In this document: in pieces, positions 35,601-45,033 of the stretch
Position numbering within the stretch: the first letter of the stretch is position 1
Layout of the letters: each line of letters starts with the position of its first letter
DNA from: Dipteris shenzhenensis
Taxonomy: Eukaryota > Polypodiophyta > Polypodiopsida > Gleicheniales
Assembly: GCA_047967505.1 (NCBI GenBank)
Contig: CM106540.1
Direction: 5' to 3' (one strand)
DNA length: 64,000 nucleotides
Notes under the pieces: model-generated
What the model saw: only the letters and a program-made list of their open reading frames with translations
Told to the model about the DNA's origin: nothing
Databases searched by the model: none
Program-made: the position numbers and the translations under genes

Positions 35601-38600
35601 GCATATGTGATGTTGCATGTGTGTGAGTTTTGGAAACAGGAGGAAGGGAACAAGAAAACAAAACATCAAGATAGGCAAGTTTTGACTACTATGAGATTGT
35701 TCATTTGGTTCAGCTTTAGTGGTTATGCTCTTGTGAGAAATGAGGTGTGTCATGATCATCCCGTTATTTGTCAACTTTTGCTGGAACTAGAAAGATACTT
35801 GGTCCATTAGAGCATGAAAACATTGACCCTAATAAAGTTGACTTGACTCTTAAGGATAGTAGAAAGTTTGTTTAAAACTCATATTTTAAGAAATGAAAAC
35901 AATTATAATGATAGTTTTAGCATAGGATACCTTAAACATGTCTTTGTTGCACAAAGGTTTGTCAAAAGACAAGCTGCTTACTAAATTCTGCTTGCTATGC
36001 TGAATTTTTTTCAAAATGGCTTGCGTTGTTGCTTCAAGGCCATGTTATCAACTGTCCATCAGCTTTGGAGAAACCTATTATTGTTCAAGTAGATTAAAGT
36101 TGGATTTTGAATGATTCGGTGGGAATTATACCCATCATAAAGTTTTAAACTTCTGTCGGAGTGTAGAACAGAAGTGCACTCCAATCTTTCTTGAAGCATT
36201 TGACTCTTCCCCCCTTCAACTCCGTCGGAGTGTAGAACAGAACTGCACTTTCTTGAAGCATTTGACTTTTTTCCCCTTTTAAGAAAAGAACCATCTATTA
36301 AATTTTTTTGAAAAAAGAATACAGATAAGCGATCCATGGGATAGTTGACCAATCAGAAAAGACAGCTGGTTGCTATGCAACCTACTTCTCAAGATCCCAA
36401 CTCACTATCTACAGTGTACCAGTCTCCAGAAGCAAGTGCCAACAACCTGTGTGGTTTGTGTCTTTGTGACAAGCCTTTGTGGCTATCTTTTGATGGTTGT
36501 AATGAGCAACAAGCTCAGTAGGGATGAGCTCTTGCTGATGATAGATTGATACGTCTCTCTTGTGGGAGTTATTGAGTCATTTCTATCGCGGTTCTCTTTC
36601 ACTTTAAAGTTCTTGCTTTCATGTCAGTTGCGATCAGTTAAACAAGTTATATTGCATGCATCAAATGTTTTGAGGCACTAAGCCATCAGTGGTATCAGAG
36701 CACAGGTCGTCGGCGAATTTTTCTCGAGATAAGTATTGTTGTGGTGCATGCATGTCTAGGGTTGCTTCACAGTTCTGGTCGAGCATCAAGATCGTGAGAA
36801 AACGAAGAAGTAAACGGGGTTGTCGGAAGAGTCCTCTTGACATACTTGCAGAGGCATGTTTCCGAATCCTTCTCAATCCATGAAGACTGTGAGCATGGAT
36901 TCATCTAAGAAGGATAAGCATGGAGCTATCCTAGTGACCTTCGATGGCAAGAATTTTGCATCTTGGCAGGTGGCCACTTGTCCGTTGTTCATGCAGAAAG
37001 GGTTATGGAGTATTGTCTTGGGTGCAGAGAAGAAGCCGAAAGGGAGGTCTCATGATGCAGATAAGATACCAACGTGTGAGCAAAAAGACAAGAAGGCACT
37101 AGGGTATATTTAGGCAGAAGTCTAGGGCTAGAGTATTTTAATCATTTGGACATCAAAGCGACTGCAGCAGAGAATTGGTGGACTTTGGAGACCCTCTTTG
37201 GAGTGCGCATGAAAACCTTGAAACACTCGAAGTCTACTCAAGTAAGGTGCTGAAATGGTTGCCTTTGTAGTTTCTTGTTTCACGACATCCACCCACTTGG
37301 AGGGCTCCTCAATAACAGATTGCATTGTGGCAATCCGCTCTCTACATCTGGGCTGCTCCTTTGGTTCAAGTCTATTGGATGGTGAAGGTCCGCTACCTCC
37401 TATAGATCAGTGGCATCAGCTTGAATTGCGAGGAAATCATCTGGAGGTTTCTATTCATCTCTGTTGCTCAACCTCTCGAGCTCACATGTGGTGCATCTTT
37501 GTGAGGGGCTGCTGTAGGAGATCCAAGGAGGCCAAGGGTTGTTGTGGTGGATATGCGTACATGGAAGGATTGTAGACCTAAGACCACTAGGTATCGATCA
37601 ATTGATTTATTATTTTCAGAGTTCTCGTAGATCGACAAGCCCCTGTCACCTCATACGGGCACACTTTCATAGGTATGAGTTAGGATGCATGATCTGATTA
37701 CTTACAATGGTATGGAGAGATGGACACCTTCCAGGGGGGTCACTTATTTTTTGCATGGAAAAGATTTCGGTGTAGTTGACTATCTCATGAGATCGCCTAC
37801 CTTTGCCTTTAACATCATAGATTGTTACATCCCACTGTCCATACCTACTTGTTTTTTTAGCTTGTCCATACGACTCCCATCCTTGAGTACATCCCACCTT
37901 ACATACACCACCGTTCATGTAGGTACTCTAAAAAATGTGGGTTGCTTTTTGCACTCCTTGGGAGCTGCCATGTGTTCTCCCTAAAGCAGATGTATTAGAG
38001 GGTTTCTTGCTGTCCCATAGACCTTTTGGTCTCGAGTTAGAGGGTTTCTTGCTGTCCCATAGACCTTTTGGTCTCGAGTGGATGTTAATAGACTTTCTTT
38101 CTCTTTCTTTCTTTCTCACATATGCTACCCGCCTCTCTGCTATGCTTGTTGATATTGTGTACTTTCGCTTAGCAATAGCGCGGTGTATCTCTATATTGAT
38201 ATTCTTGTCTCAAACAGCGCCCTTGGGTCTAGATGGTTGCTTTAGTGGCCCACCCCTTAACTTTTAGTGTGTTTGGTTTTTTGGAGTCTCATGGACCCTT
38301 GGGTCTTTCAAAGACATAATAAATATTCTTTCTTCTTTGTTGTATTCCTTTTTATTGTCAAAGTTTTGTTGTTCGGGTTGGGATTTTACAGCTTAGTAAG
38401 CAATGGGTTTACCCAATGAATTCCAAAATCTTTTGACACCCAAATGGTAGCTTATGCTTGGGTATTTGACGATAAGCTTTGCTTACTAAGTTATTTTTAT
38501 TTGATTTTAATTTTGTTTAAATTTTCTTACAAACTCCCTTCTTCCCTTGTCTCTTTTTCTCTCTCCTTTGTTGTTTCAATCGGGCTTAAAAGATTTAATT

Positions 38601-41600
38601 TGTGAGATTGGATATGTACCAGTCTTAAGTTTTGCACTATCACAAGTGTCAACCAACATCATCTATTATGAGCTTTTTTGTCATGCAAATTCTAGGACAA
38701 TTTTATATGCTTGGTAGTTGTTAACAAACATTGCAATTTTCACATTCTAGCTCTTGGCATAAAACTAGCGGATATGTGTAATATGGACAATTGAACCATT
38801 ATAAATATAATTGGGAGCAAAAGAGAGTGAATAGTCTAGCATAATGGGCATGTAGCCCGGTCACTCTATTGCATTAATTTTATGTAAAGGTGGTCATGAG
38901 AAGATTAATGCAATTTAATAGAATAGTTATTGATGGTATAAGCATGTAGCATTATTTTACTCTATTGCAGCTGATGCCATAATTTCATAATCCATAGAAG
39001 CATGTGGATCATATAGAGTAAGTGTATAGAATTGTTCCATCAAGTTGTCCATCAAACAGAAGCATGGGGGAGTACATAGATATTCTACCAATGAAGAGGT
39101 ATCCTTTTAGACAATTGTTCCTTCCCTTATTCTTCACATCAATTTAAGTAGCTACAAGTTCTTGGAGGAATCTAGTGGAGGATTATGTCATCTTGGAGGA
39201 CATCACTTGCATCACTCTAGTAGGGAAGTCTAGGGTGCTTTGTTGTTTGTGCTTTATTCCCTTTGTTTGTACTTTCATCATACTATAGATATGACTCTAA
39301 TGAGAGTTGCACCTCTAGCATCGATCCAATTCGTATCATTTAGAGGCTCTTGCTACTTTTGACCTCCTTTCACTCTGGTTCAATAAGCCTTTATGGCATA
39401 TTTTGTGTACACCACATCATTACAAAGAGCGGACCTTATGCTTATGCATTTTCCTTCAATATCCTAGCTGTTTGATTTTCGGGAAATTTCACACTTTTGC
39501 GAAACCTTGCAAGTGTATCCAAACTTGTTGGAGGGCACACAGATGGAGGAAATAGTTTGCAAGATATCAAATCAATTCACGTCACAAATAGTTGACAACA
39601 CTCAACAATTTCTAGTAGTGAACATCAAATTCTACTTGACAACATTCAACAAATTCTGACATTGTTTTCAGCAAATGCAACCAAGCGACAGCAAATGCTG
39701 CAACTTTGGCACCTTCAAGTTTATGTTGAGGTCAGACACTTTTAGGATTCCATGGACCAAACCCTTCTTCCAAGACTTTCTTTTTGAAAATACATTTAAA
39801 CACTCTCCTCTAGTTTTTTCTAGTATGGCCGCTCCCATCTGGTCTCCTAGATGCAAATCTTTAAAATATACGAGTACGAGCCAGTCAAATGGCACAAGCA
39901 CAAGCCATGGTACAGTTTCTCTCACCAATGTAGTAGAAGAAAGAGGAGAGGCATCTTCAAGCTTGCAAGAGGAGAGGTTTCTTCGAAAAGATGGGTCTGT
40001 CTTTTTACAATGTAGCAAAAAAAGTTAATGAGATGCTGGAAGTTAATGCTCAATTTTCATCCATTATTACATACATTACCTTGGGCAAGTGCAACCTTAG
40101 CTAGTCCCTGCTATGCATGATGGAGTTTATGGTTTTCAACCTTGTGAGTGACTATCATGAGATTGAAACTGCACTATGTTGTGTTTTTAGAGGATGAGTT
40201 TGGGAATGTTCCTGGATTCATCTAGGTATAAGTGCAACCTTAGCTCGAGTCAGGTTTAGGTGACTTGAACATGAAGTCAACCATTCAACTCTAAAGTTTT
40301 AGTTTTCGAATGAGTGTTGGATCTGTGCGGGTAGAAAAGGCACGTAAAAAAAGTGGGGGGGGGGGCTAAAAGGGATTCTCTCTATCAAGTAACAGAAATT
40401 ATAACACGCATACCTCACATCCTACATCCATGTTTCCTCTTCTTCGGTCAAGGGGAGTGTTAATGAGATATGTGAATCTCAAAGGGGTGATATAAACTGG
40501 CATTACACGGTTACCTTGCCACTCACACGGTGATTTTAATTTATAGGACCTTATCATCCTACATTGCACCATCTCTGGGGTTTTCCAGTTTGCCACCCCC
40601 TACATTCTTGGGCATCTACAGCTGCCCAAGAGCTATCTACATCAGCTTGTATGCTGACTGAGTTATTGTGTATCTACTCGACTCTTGGAGTTTATAGGGG
40701 ATACTTCGGTTGCTGATACTGCTGTGGGTCACTATATAGATCAGTGTGTTGCGATGCATCGCTAGCTAGTTCAGTCAGGATATTAGTAGCTCACTAGTTA
40801 ACTCTTTCTGATGCTTTCTGAAATATATCTGATGCTTTGAGCTATCCTGTATGTGCATATCCCCTATCATTTCAAGTCTTTCGATACGGTTCTTTTCAAG
40901 TACGGGATACGTGGGCTATGTTTAAACGTTGGAGAAATTCAATTTTTATGGATGTGTCTTTAGCCTGTTGTGTTCTTTGGCCCTTTTACTTTGAAGTTAA
41001 GTATGGTAGCAGCAATGATAGTGTCTTGGATAGGTGGGTGCTCACAGGTCTGTATTGAGTCTCTGACTGACAAGTGTTTGGAACTCATGGTCACAATCCT
41101 GATGCTCCCAATAAGGGCTTTTCTTGTGAAGAAGCAGTGATCTCATGCTGTCTGAGACCATGTCTTATGGTGGGCCTCACAAGTTTGGATGTGAGTCAGT
41201 TGCCTCATGTACAAAAATTGCGGTCGATCTTTGATTGAGGTAATCATTGACTTTACTCATATCTGTGCGATCATGCATGGAAAGACAGTTATATCTCCAT
41301 CGGATCTCACAGTATCTGAGGCATTGCTGTGACGGAGGTGGATCTGTAGGTATCTTGGCGCCTAGATGAACCTGTCCTCAATTAGGTCAGGGAGATGGTC
41401 CTTGTAGAAGGTAGTTTGGTCACTTGTGGCATTGGTGGATACCCATATCCCACATCCTCTAACCGTCTGCTGCCCTGCAGCCCTGTCAAGCTTGACCGCC
41501 CTGTCAGGCTGCCCTGATGGCTCCTGCCCTCATCTGCAGTGCGTTTGGCTGAGTCTGCTTCCTCTAGATACCCTACACGCCTGCTTCGTCTGGTTTTTTC

Positions 41601-41662
41601 TCTGCTGCAGCAACTTGTTTGGCCCTTTTTCTGCCCCTTTTCTCGTCGCCTATCTCCCCTGC

Positions 41663-41698
<36 letters not shown>

Positions 41699-43687
41699 GG
41701 GGGGTGGGATGTGTGTTTTGGGGGGGGGGGGGTGTGTGTAGGAGATAGTGTGACAGAAAGGGCTTAGAACTTGGCGCTGGTTTTGCAGCAACAGACTCTG
41801 CTTGTTTGAGCGCAACTTGCTTTTGTTCTACCTTGCTATCCGTGTCCATATCTCTGCCCTGGTTCCCTTCTCCTTTCCTGTCCATAACTCGCCTACTTGC
41901 TGCTCTGTTAACTAGGTCTTTTCCAACCTCTTCAATCACCATCACTGCCCTTAATAGAGCAGGCTTCAGAGTTGAACATGGCAGCTGCCTAAGGAAGATT
42001 TTCCATCAAGAAAACCTTTGAGATTTGGCCTTTGGAGCAGAGGAAACTCCTCAGGATGTAAGTGAGCTTGAAGAATCATTCACTGACAACTTTATAGGCT
42101 GCCCGTCAGGCATCAATAATAACCAAGCTACTCTTTTCTTGGGGAGGATCCAGAAGTTTCATATGACCAGAGAAAATTGTCTGCTTCTCTTCACTCCTCC
42201 CCTAAAGAAAGTTTCTACCTTCAGAAATTAGAGCTCTCAGCATTTTCTGAGAAGCTAGCCAGTATGAGAGGTAATATATGGCTACAGGGTACGCAACACT
42301 ATTTTCCAGCAAGGTTGAGTTGGTGGCCTTTCCATACGTCAAACTTCTTCTTCACTTTGCCTGTAACCCAATCTCATCTGGCAGCTATAGAGACTGCAAA
42401 AAACCATGGTTATCTCTAAAAGGCAAAAAATAATCCCCCTCAGTATCTTTTTGCAAAGGTCTTAAAAGGATGGAGCTGCCTTGTTAAAGTTGTGGCATAC
42501 CCTGTTTTACCATGATTGATGAATTTCCGGAACCCTGAGGTACCGTCGATCCTAGGAATTAACGACACTGGAATGCCTTTGCGATTGGGGGAGAATACAT
42601 TTTTTTCATCCTCTAGGACCAAGAAACTGTATTATGAAACTACAATGGTACATTACGCATCTTGAACTTGGGTTGATCTTGGCCTCTTGGGTCCTGCAAG
42701 TCTGATGGCTGCTCCCCTCAGATTTTGCATGTTCTCTGCCTCAATGCCATGTACAAGTAGATAACATAAACAAGAGTCATTGTGCATGGACATCTTTTGA
42801 AAAAGGCAGCTATAGCCACATTTTTTTTGCCTTTCGTGTATTGCATGTCAGAGTTGTAGGACTGCACTGAGGTCAACCATCTTTTTTTGCTTGATTGACT
42901 TATTGGGCTGCATGAAGAATTTGAGAATCTTTTGGCTTGTCCTGACTGGCATACAGGTAGTGATGCCACTTTTTAAGCACATTTGAAATTGCCAACATTT
43001 GCTGATCATACACACAGTAGTGGTCTCATTTCCATAAAACTTCAACTCTCAGCAGCTGTTGTCTTATGCTCTTCCCTCAGATCTGTGCCCAATCCACTAG
43101 AAACTGTGCCTCCACATGAGCAGACTTGAAAAATTCAGGCACACCAGCAATGATACATGTATCAAAGCAAATTTCAGATCTTTAAAGCATGCTTGGAATT
43201 TTTGTCCTTCAGATTACAATGAGAATGGCTGCCCTTGTTGGAAAGTGCCAAGTTACTGCAATATGGTCTCTCTATGACTGAAAAGTGGCCAGCATATTAG
43301 TTATACTTTATGACTTAAAAACAAGCCGCCTAGCTCTGGGCAAGTTACTACTTTTTTAGTCAAAAGTGCTCTTAAAAACCTGTCTGGGACCGGGTCAACT
43401 TTCTTCTAAGGCTCGTCTGCAAGGCCTTCCATGCTTGACCATTATATATAGATTGACAGGCTGTAAAGTATTGAGGTAACTCCCACCGTTTCCAGCTCCA
43501 GGTATGTATCGGTCCTGCATTAATATTATATTCCAAAAAAGACCTTTTTGTCCATCTTTCAGCATTTTGTCAACTTTAACGCCTAAGATCTTTCAACTGG
43601 ATACGATCTCCGAAACCTTTTGGGCAAAAATACAGTACCTTGCAAGGTTAGATGCATGATGCATGAGAGAGAGAGAGAGAGAGCGAG

Positions 43688-43731
<44 letters not shown>

Positions 43732-44567
43732 GATCCTACCTCTAGCTCACCTTCCAGTTTGGTTAAATATCGTAGGCATTGCCTTCAGAAATGCCTCTCC
43801 AACTTGCTTTTCATACTACCACTTGGATGTATAGAACATGGGTACATTTGCACCATGAAGGACAGGTGACACCTTTTTACCCGTTCTTATGGCACCATGC
43901 TTCTTGATATACAAGACTTCACTCTTTGCAGTATCAAAAATGCTGAATCTTCATTGTTTCTTTGATGCACGTTTTACTGGATACAGATCATACGACACCT
44001 TGCGCATGGTGAGAATTTTGTAGCTCGAGTTGCAAGGCTGGAGGACTGTGCCAGGCACATACGAATCACTAATGAAAGTTCATGCGGCTTGTGCTTTGCG
44101 CGGTTTGGAACTAAGCTTTTCGCTCTGTACCCAAATGACTCAGTTGTATGTTACAAGGTCTCTCTCTCTCTTTCTCTCTCTCTCTCTTTCTTTTCTGCAT
44201 GTGCAAGTGTCTGCTATCGTGCTCTTTTGTTTCTTCAATTTCAATGTACGCATGCTCCATATATCTAATTTGAGATCTTTTGGCAACCTCACTGATTTTT
44301 GGAAATGCCTTTAGAACTAAATCTTTTTTCTGCAATTGTGGAGTTGTTTCCCATCACAAAAGATTGTAAAGCATAGGTATTAGCTTTAGAATGAATAATC
44401 TTTGCATCTGATGTGTAGTGTATACTTATTATTCATTACAAAAAGATATCTGGGTATTTTTTATTGGCTGCATGTTTCAGTGCTTTCGAAGCTCAAGTGG
44501 ACATGTCGATCCTGTAACTGGACGTGATTTCCAAAAGGACCCTATTTGTGACCGAATTCTTGCCTAA
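23452..44567 (+). CDS. VPS3/VPS39-like vacuolar sorting protein, C-terminal half, 12 exons
   Basis: Homologue of plant VPS3 (TGFBRAP1/VPS39 family), a subunit of the CORVET tethering complex that acts with Rab5-type GTPases in traffic to the vacuole. Twelve exons (23452-23669, 23904-24045, 24320-24604, 24762-24834, 28892-28940, 29166-29622, 29735-29790, 29893-29961, 35125-35236, 43776-43865, 43987-44157, 44481-44567) join to 602 codons plus a stop with no frame error. Landmarks are PRNRYWGLHPPP at the start, LRTLAFLYETKGM, YLQWLVQEQG, RYCTELGRPDAYM, MPLQLA and a C-terminal zinc-finger-like pair of CX2C motifs (CGLC, CYKC). These match what I remember of the Arabidopsis family member. The N-terminal CNH part is not in the window. 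Introns 4, 8 and 9 are expanded by retroelements. Expression is untested, but open frame and splice phases argue for a live gene. Confidence 0.9.
23904..24045 (+). CDS. VPS3-like exon b
   Basis: Acceptor CATTCAG, donor GTG|GTATGA. Encodes YLKVVRGKPLAVSTKEGVD and ends ASENSCLV. Part of the alpha-solenoid of VPS39-family proteins. Confidence 0.88.
24320..24604 (+). CDS. VPS3-like exon c
   Basis: Acceptor GGTGCAG. Encodes EEVNDLLQDSRNLRTLAFLY and ends LSHMNW. Joining to the next exon in the conserved register (MNW-ILNVDQDLALQVL) requires the donor TGG|GCAAGT, a GC donor. Confidence 0.85.
24762..24834 (+). CDS. VPS3-like exon d
   Basis: Acceptor GGTTGCAG, donor CTG|GTAAAA. Encodes ILNVDQDLALQVLTSPKR. 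Followed by a 4.1-kb intron holding a deleted Copia element. Confidence 0.85.
25083..25100. repeat. (TG)n microsatellite
   Basis: Short TG run followed by CATA/TACC-type repeats to about 25180, beside the LTR edge in intron 4. Confidence 0.85.
25178..26244 (-). mobile_element. Copia-family LTR copy 4 in VPS3 intron 4
   Basis: On the minus strand it starts TGTTGGAGATATTGGGTAAA at 26244 and ends TTTTCTAACA at 25178, the same termini as the LTRs near 7080-15386. It carries a TATA box in the expected place (TATAAA, minus strand, 25716-25711). It directly follows Copia coding sequence, so it is that element's 3' LTR. It is antisense to VPS3. Confidence 0.65.
25711..25716 (-). promoter_or_regulatory. 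LTR TATA box, copy 4
   Basis: CCCTATAAATAG on the minus strand, in the same relative position as in the other LTR copies. Confidence 0.5.
26245..27990 (-). pseudogene. Internally deleted Copia coding region in intron 4
   Basis: From 27987 the minus strand encodes a gag-like stretch (MTDTEPKPVDVLHTLGKI), then a zinc-knuckle region around 27390-27330 in broken frame and a segment related to gag/protease (SLIAKAFDACCKIVLEI, 27081-26800). It ends with a tail, KEDILALFLKAYTKELMEQF, that resembles the end of Copia RNase H (26460-26209). No integrase or RT motifs are visible between them. It runs straight into the LTR at 26244. No 5' LTR was found, so it is truncated or rearranged at the right end. 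Confidence 0.6.
28319..28530. repeat. Compound TG / CATA / TATG microsatellite
   Basis: About 210 bases of TG, CATA and GTAT units in VPS3 intron 4. Translations full of Tyr, His, Ile and Cys on both strands are artefacts of this repeat. Confidence 0.95.
28892..28940 (+). CDS. VPS3-like exon e
   Basis: Acceptor CTTTGCAG, donor AAG|GTAAGA. Encodes DILYSLGSAVPYVQQ. Only 49 bases; the codon phase agrees with both neighbours. Confidence 0.8.
29166..29622 (+). CDS. VPS3-like exon f
   Basis: Acceptor ATGTGCAG, donor CAG|GTTTGT. Longest exon here (457 bases). Encodes YLQWLVQEQGVEDSHYHTLF, a variable stretch, then DVRHSLQNFLESSEKYDPR and ELWREQ. The middle (about residues 35-105 of the exon) is the least conserved part. 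Confidence 0.88.
29735..29790 (+). CDS. VPS3-like exon g
   Basis: Acceptor TCTGGCAG, donor CTT|GTAAGC. Encodes AILHRKLGNETSVFKALA. Confidence 0.85.
29893..29961 (+). CDS. VPS3-like exon h
   Basis: Acceptor GGTATCAG, donor GAG|GTTGCC (weak). Encodes KLGDTEAAERYCTELGRPDA. Followed by the 5.2-kb intron packed with LINE pieces. Confidence 0.85.
30780..32250 (-). mobile_element. LINE 5' fragment (ORF1 and endonuclease) in intron 8
   Basis: Minus strand: 31769-31560 encodes VGRDETREKPLIVRFRDASV, matching LINE A ORF1. 31343-30787 encodes endonuclease sequence in broken frames, including YIAPCYFPLQTSDYA against FVAVCYFPPETSHFA of LINE A. It is a diverged relative of family A. The 5' edge near 32250 is approximate. 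It is antisense to VPS3. Confidence 0.65.
32334..32580. repeat. Tandem duplication, about 125-bp unit
   Basis: AACCCCTTTGTTTCTCCTC...GAGAGACCATATGGACCAAA is repeated, diverged, as AACCTCTTCATTTCTCCTC...GAGAGACCATACTTACCAAA. Units are about 32334-32458 and 32459-32580. Confidence 0.75.
32570..32910. repeat. Degenerate short tandem repeat, AGACCTACGA(C/T)AGAC type
   Basis: CCTACGATAGAC, CCTACGACAGAC and similar words recur many times over 340 bases with variable spacing. No coding pattern. Confidence 0.65.
32911..33944 (-). mobile_element. LINE 3' fragment in intron 8
   Basis: Minus strand: the region matching the end of RT (33944-33700), then LAPSELPVKLIFYREHYLKI and IRTLCNMQEVESKKHFAFVC (33320-33042), the Cys/His module. 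It is truncated at 33944, exactly where the tail of another LINE copy begins. Confidence 0.7.
33945..34965 (-). mobile_element. LINE A copy, 5' truncated, in intron 8
   Basis: Very similar to 719-1740. It begins with the (GAAA)n tail (33945-33974), then the shared 3' UTR, an (ATC)n block near 34150-34205 and the coding end with CDMQGVETEEHFIFTCPVYY (34743-34255). It is truncated at about 34965, the usual LINE 5' truncation. Its tail abuts another LINE fragment at 33944. Confidence 0.8.
35125..35236 (+). CDS. VPS3-like exon i
   Basis: Acceptor TGCAATAG, donor GAG|GTGTGC. Encodes LLNMYLKPGEGKEPMYDA and ends DPLQVLE. Its last 24 bases and the donor are copied again at 35437-35460 by a tandem duplication. 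Confidence 0.88.
35213..35655 (+). repeat. Tandem duplication copying the VPS3 exon i end
   Basis: Unit 1 is 35213-35436 and unit 2 is 35437-35655, about 95 percent alike by eye. Each starts CTTGATCCTCTTCAAGTTTT and includes the exon end and GT donor plus about 200 bases of intron. Confidence 0.85.
36151..36281. repeat. Tandem duplication, about 70-bp unit
   Basis: GTCGGAGTGTAGAACAGAA...TTTCTTGAAGCATTTGAC occurs at 36154 and again at 36224, the second with a 9-base deletion. Confidence 0.85.
36346..37120 (+). mobile_element. Copia 5' end (LTR part and gag) in intron 9
   Basis: A primer-binding site TGGTATCAGAGCA at 36690-36702 follows an LTR-like region whose start is not certain (a TG at about 36346 is a guess). 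Downstream, frames near 36856-37113 encode ILVTFDGKNFASWQVATCPL and MQKGLWSIVLGAEKKPKG, the N-terminal gag pattern of Copia elements. It is truncated near 37130. It lies in the same direction as VPS3. Confidence 0.6.
36690..36702 (+). promoter_or_regulatory. Primer-binding site, initiator tRNA-Met
   Basis: TGGTATCAGAGCA, complementary to plant initiator tRNA-Met, just upstream of the gag fragment. Confidence 0.8.
37250..38117 (+). mobile_element. LINE A-type fragments ending in the family tail
   Basis: 37685-37920 on the plus strand encodes MHDLITYNGMERWTPSRG and VDYLMRSPTF, matching the LINE A endonuclease. 38079-38117 has the family 3' end and (TTTC)n tail. The ORF1-like piece near 37325-37128 lies in the opposite orientation, so at least two events are involved. 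A 42-bp unit (CCCATAGACCTTTTGGTCTC core) is tandemly doubled at 37995-38078. Confidence 0.6.
38287..38335 (+). mobile_element. Second LINE A 3' tail
   Basis: AGTCTCATGGACCCTTGGGT then TCTTTCAAAGACATAATAAA matches the last 50 bases of family A before the pyrimidine tail. No coding part is attached. Confidence 0.55.
38336..41380. other. Intron 9 interior, no gene recognised
   Basis: AT-rich sequence with no recognisable coding domain. Open frames at 39668-40028 (both strands) have no motif I know. It contains a run of G at about 40359-40367 and a roughly 90-bp repeat (40099-40188) that recurs at 44924-45013. Confidence 0.5.
41381..43660 (-). other. Possible decayed element, intron 9
   Basis: Several minus-strand frames (41945-41382, 42622-42440, 43045-42718) have protein-like composition but no motif I can identify, and they are broken by stops. 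A (GT)n/(G)n stretch lies at 41667-41740. It could be an old LINE or another element; I would not annotate a gene. Confidence 0.3.
41667..41740. repeat. (GT)n with poly-G interruptions
   Basis: GT repeat followed by TTTTGGGGGG-type stretches. Confidence 0.9.
43664..43728. repeat. (GA)n microsatellite near exon j
   Basis: About 65 bases of GA with two GC interruptions, ending about 48 bases before the exon j acceptor. Confidence 0.95.
43776..43865 (+). CDS. VPS3-like exon j (diverged)
   Basis: Acceptor TATCGTAG, donor CAG|GTGACA, 90 bases. Encodes ALPSEMPLQLAFHTTTW then WVHLHHEGQ, in the place where relatives have LSPDMPLQLA...VHHHRQGQ. It is clearly the missing exon between i and k, but its middle is less conserved than its neighbours. 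An 8.5-kb intron precedes it, with a (GA)n run about 48 bases upstream. Confidence 0.8.
43987..44157 (+). CDS. VPS3-like exon k
   Basis: Acceptor GATACAG, donor AAG|GTCTCT. Encodes ARVARLEDCARHIRITNES, then CGLCFARFGTKLFALYPND and ends VVCYK: the start of the C-terminal zinc-finger-like region. Confidence 0.88.
44481..44567 (+). CDS. VPS3-like exon l (last, with stop)
   Basis: Acceptor TGTTTCAG. Encodes CFRSSSGHVDPVTGRDFQKD and ends RILA followed by TAA. The first Cys completes the second CX2C motif begun in the previous exon. Confidence 0.88.
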   Translation, partial: CFRSSSGHVDPVTGRDFQKDPICDRILA

Positions 44568-45029
44568 AATACAGGCCTTTATGGCCTTGCCTTTTATAAT
44601 TTCTTATGGAGGATTCCACATAATTGACACTGTTGTAAGGATTTCTATTTTTGTATAAATAGATGCTCAAAGTATGTGTGTATGTGTGGTTATGTATATT
44701 CTTCACAGAGAAAGCTTGGATGAAGAGAATGTGCACTACCCTTTTCCTTATCCTTTTGTGCTAGCCTATCACGGTTAGGTTTCTCCTTTTTACTTCTAGT
44801 GTGCTGACATAAACTCCATTCGTGTATAAATAGATACTTGGAGTATGTGTGGGTAAGGATATGTTTATACTATGGTCTCTACACACTGTTGGGTGTTAAT
44901 GATGTCGGTGGAGATGTTATAGTAGCTCGTTCTTGCTATGCATTTGAATTTATTGTTTTTCAACCTTGCGAGTGATTGTCATGAGATCAAAACTGCATTA
45001 TTTGTTGTGTCTTGGGCATGGTCTTTGAT

Positions 45030-45030
<1 letters not shown>
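44568..45030 (+). other. VPS3 3' flank
   Basis: Presumed 3' UTR and downstream DNA. GTATAAATAGATGCTC...AGTATGTGTG at 44652 recurs, diverged, at 44823. The dispersed repeat of 40099-40188 recurs at 44924-45013. No strong AATAAA was found within 150 bases of the stop; the polyadenylation site is undetermined. Confidence 0.45.

Positions 45031-45033
<3 letters not shown>

Noticed and set aside
39668-40028. Two overlapping frames of about 116 codons on opposite strands
   Set aside because: No motif, no splice support, and they mirror each other; treated as chance frames in intron 9.
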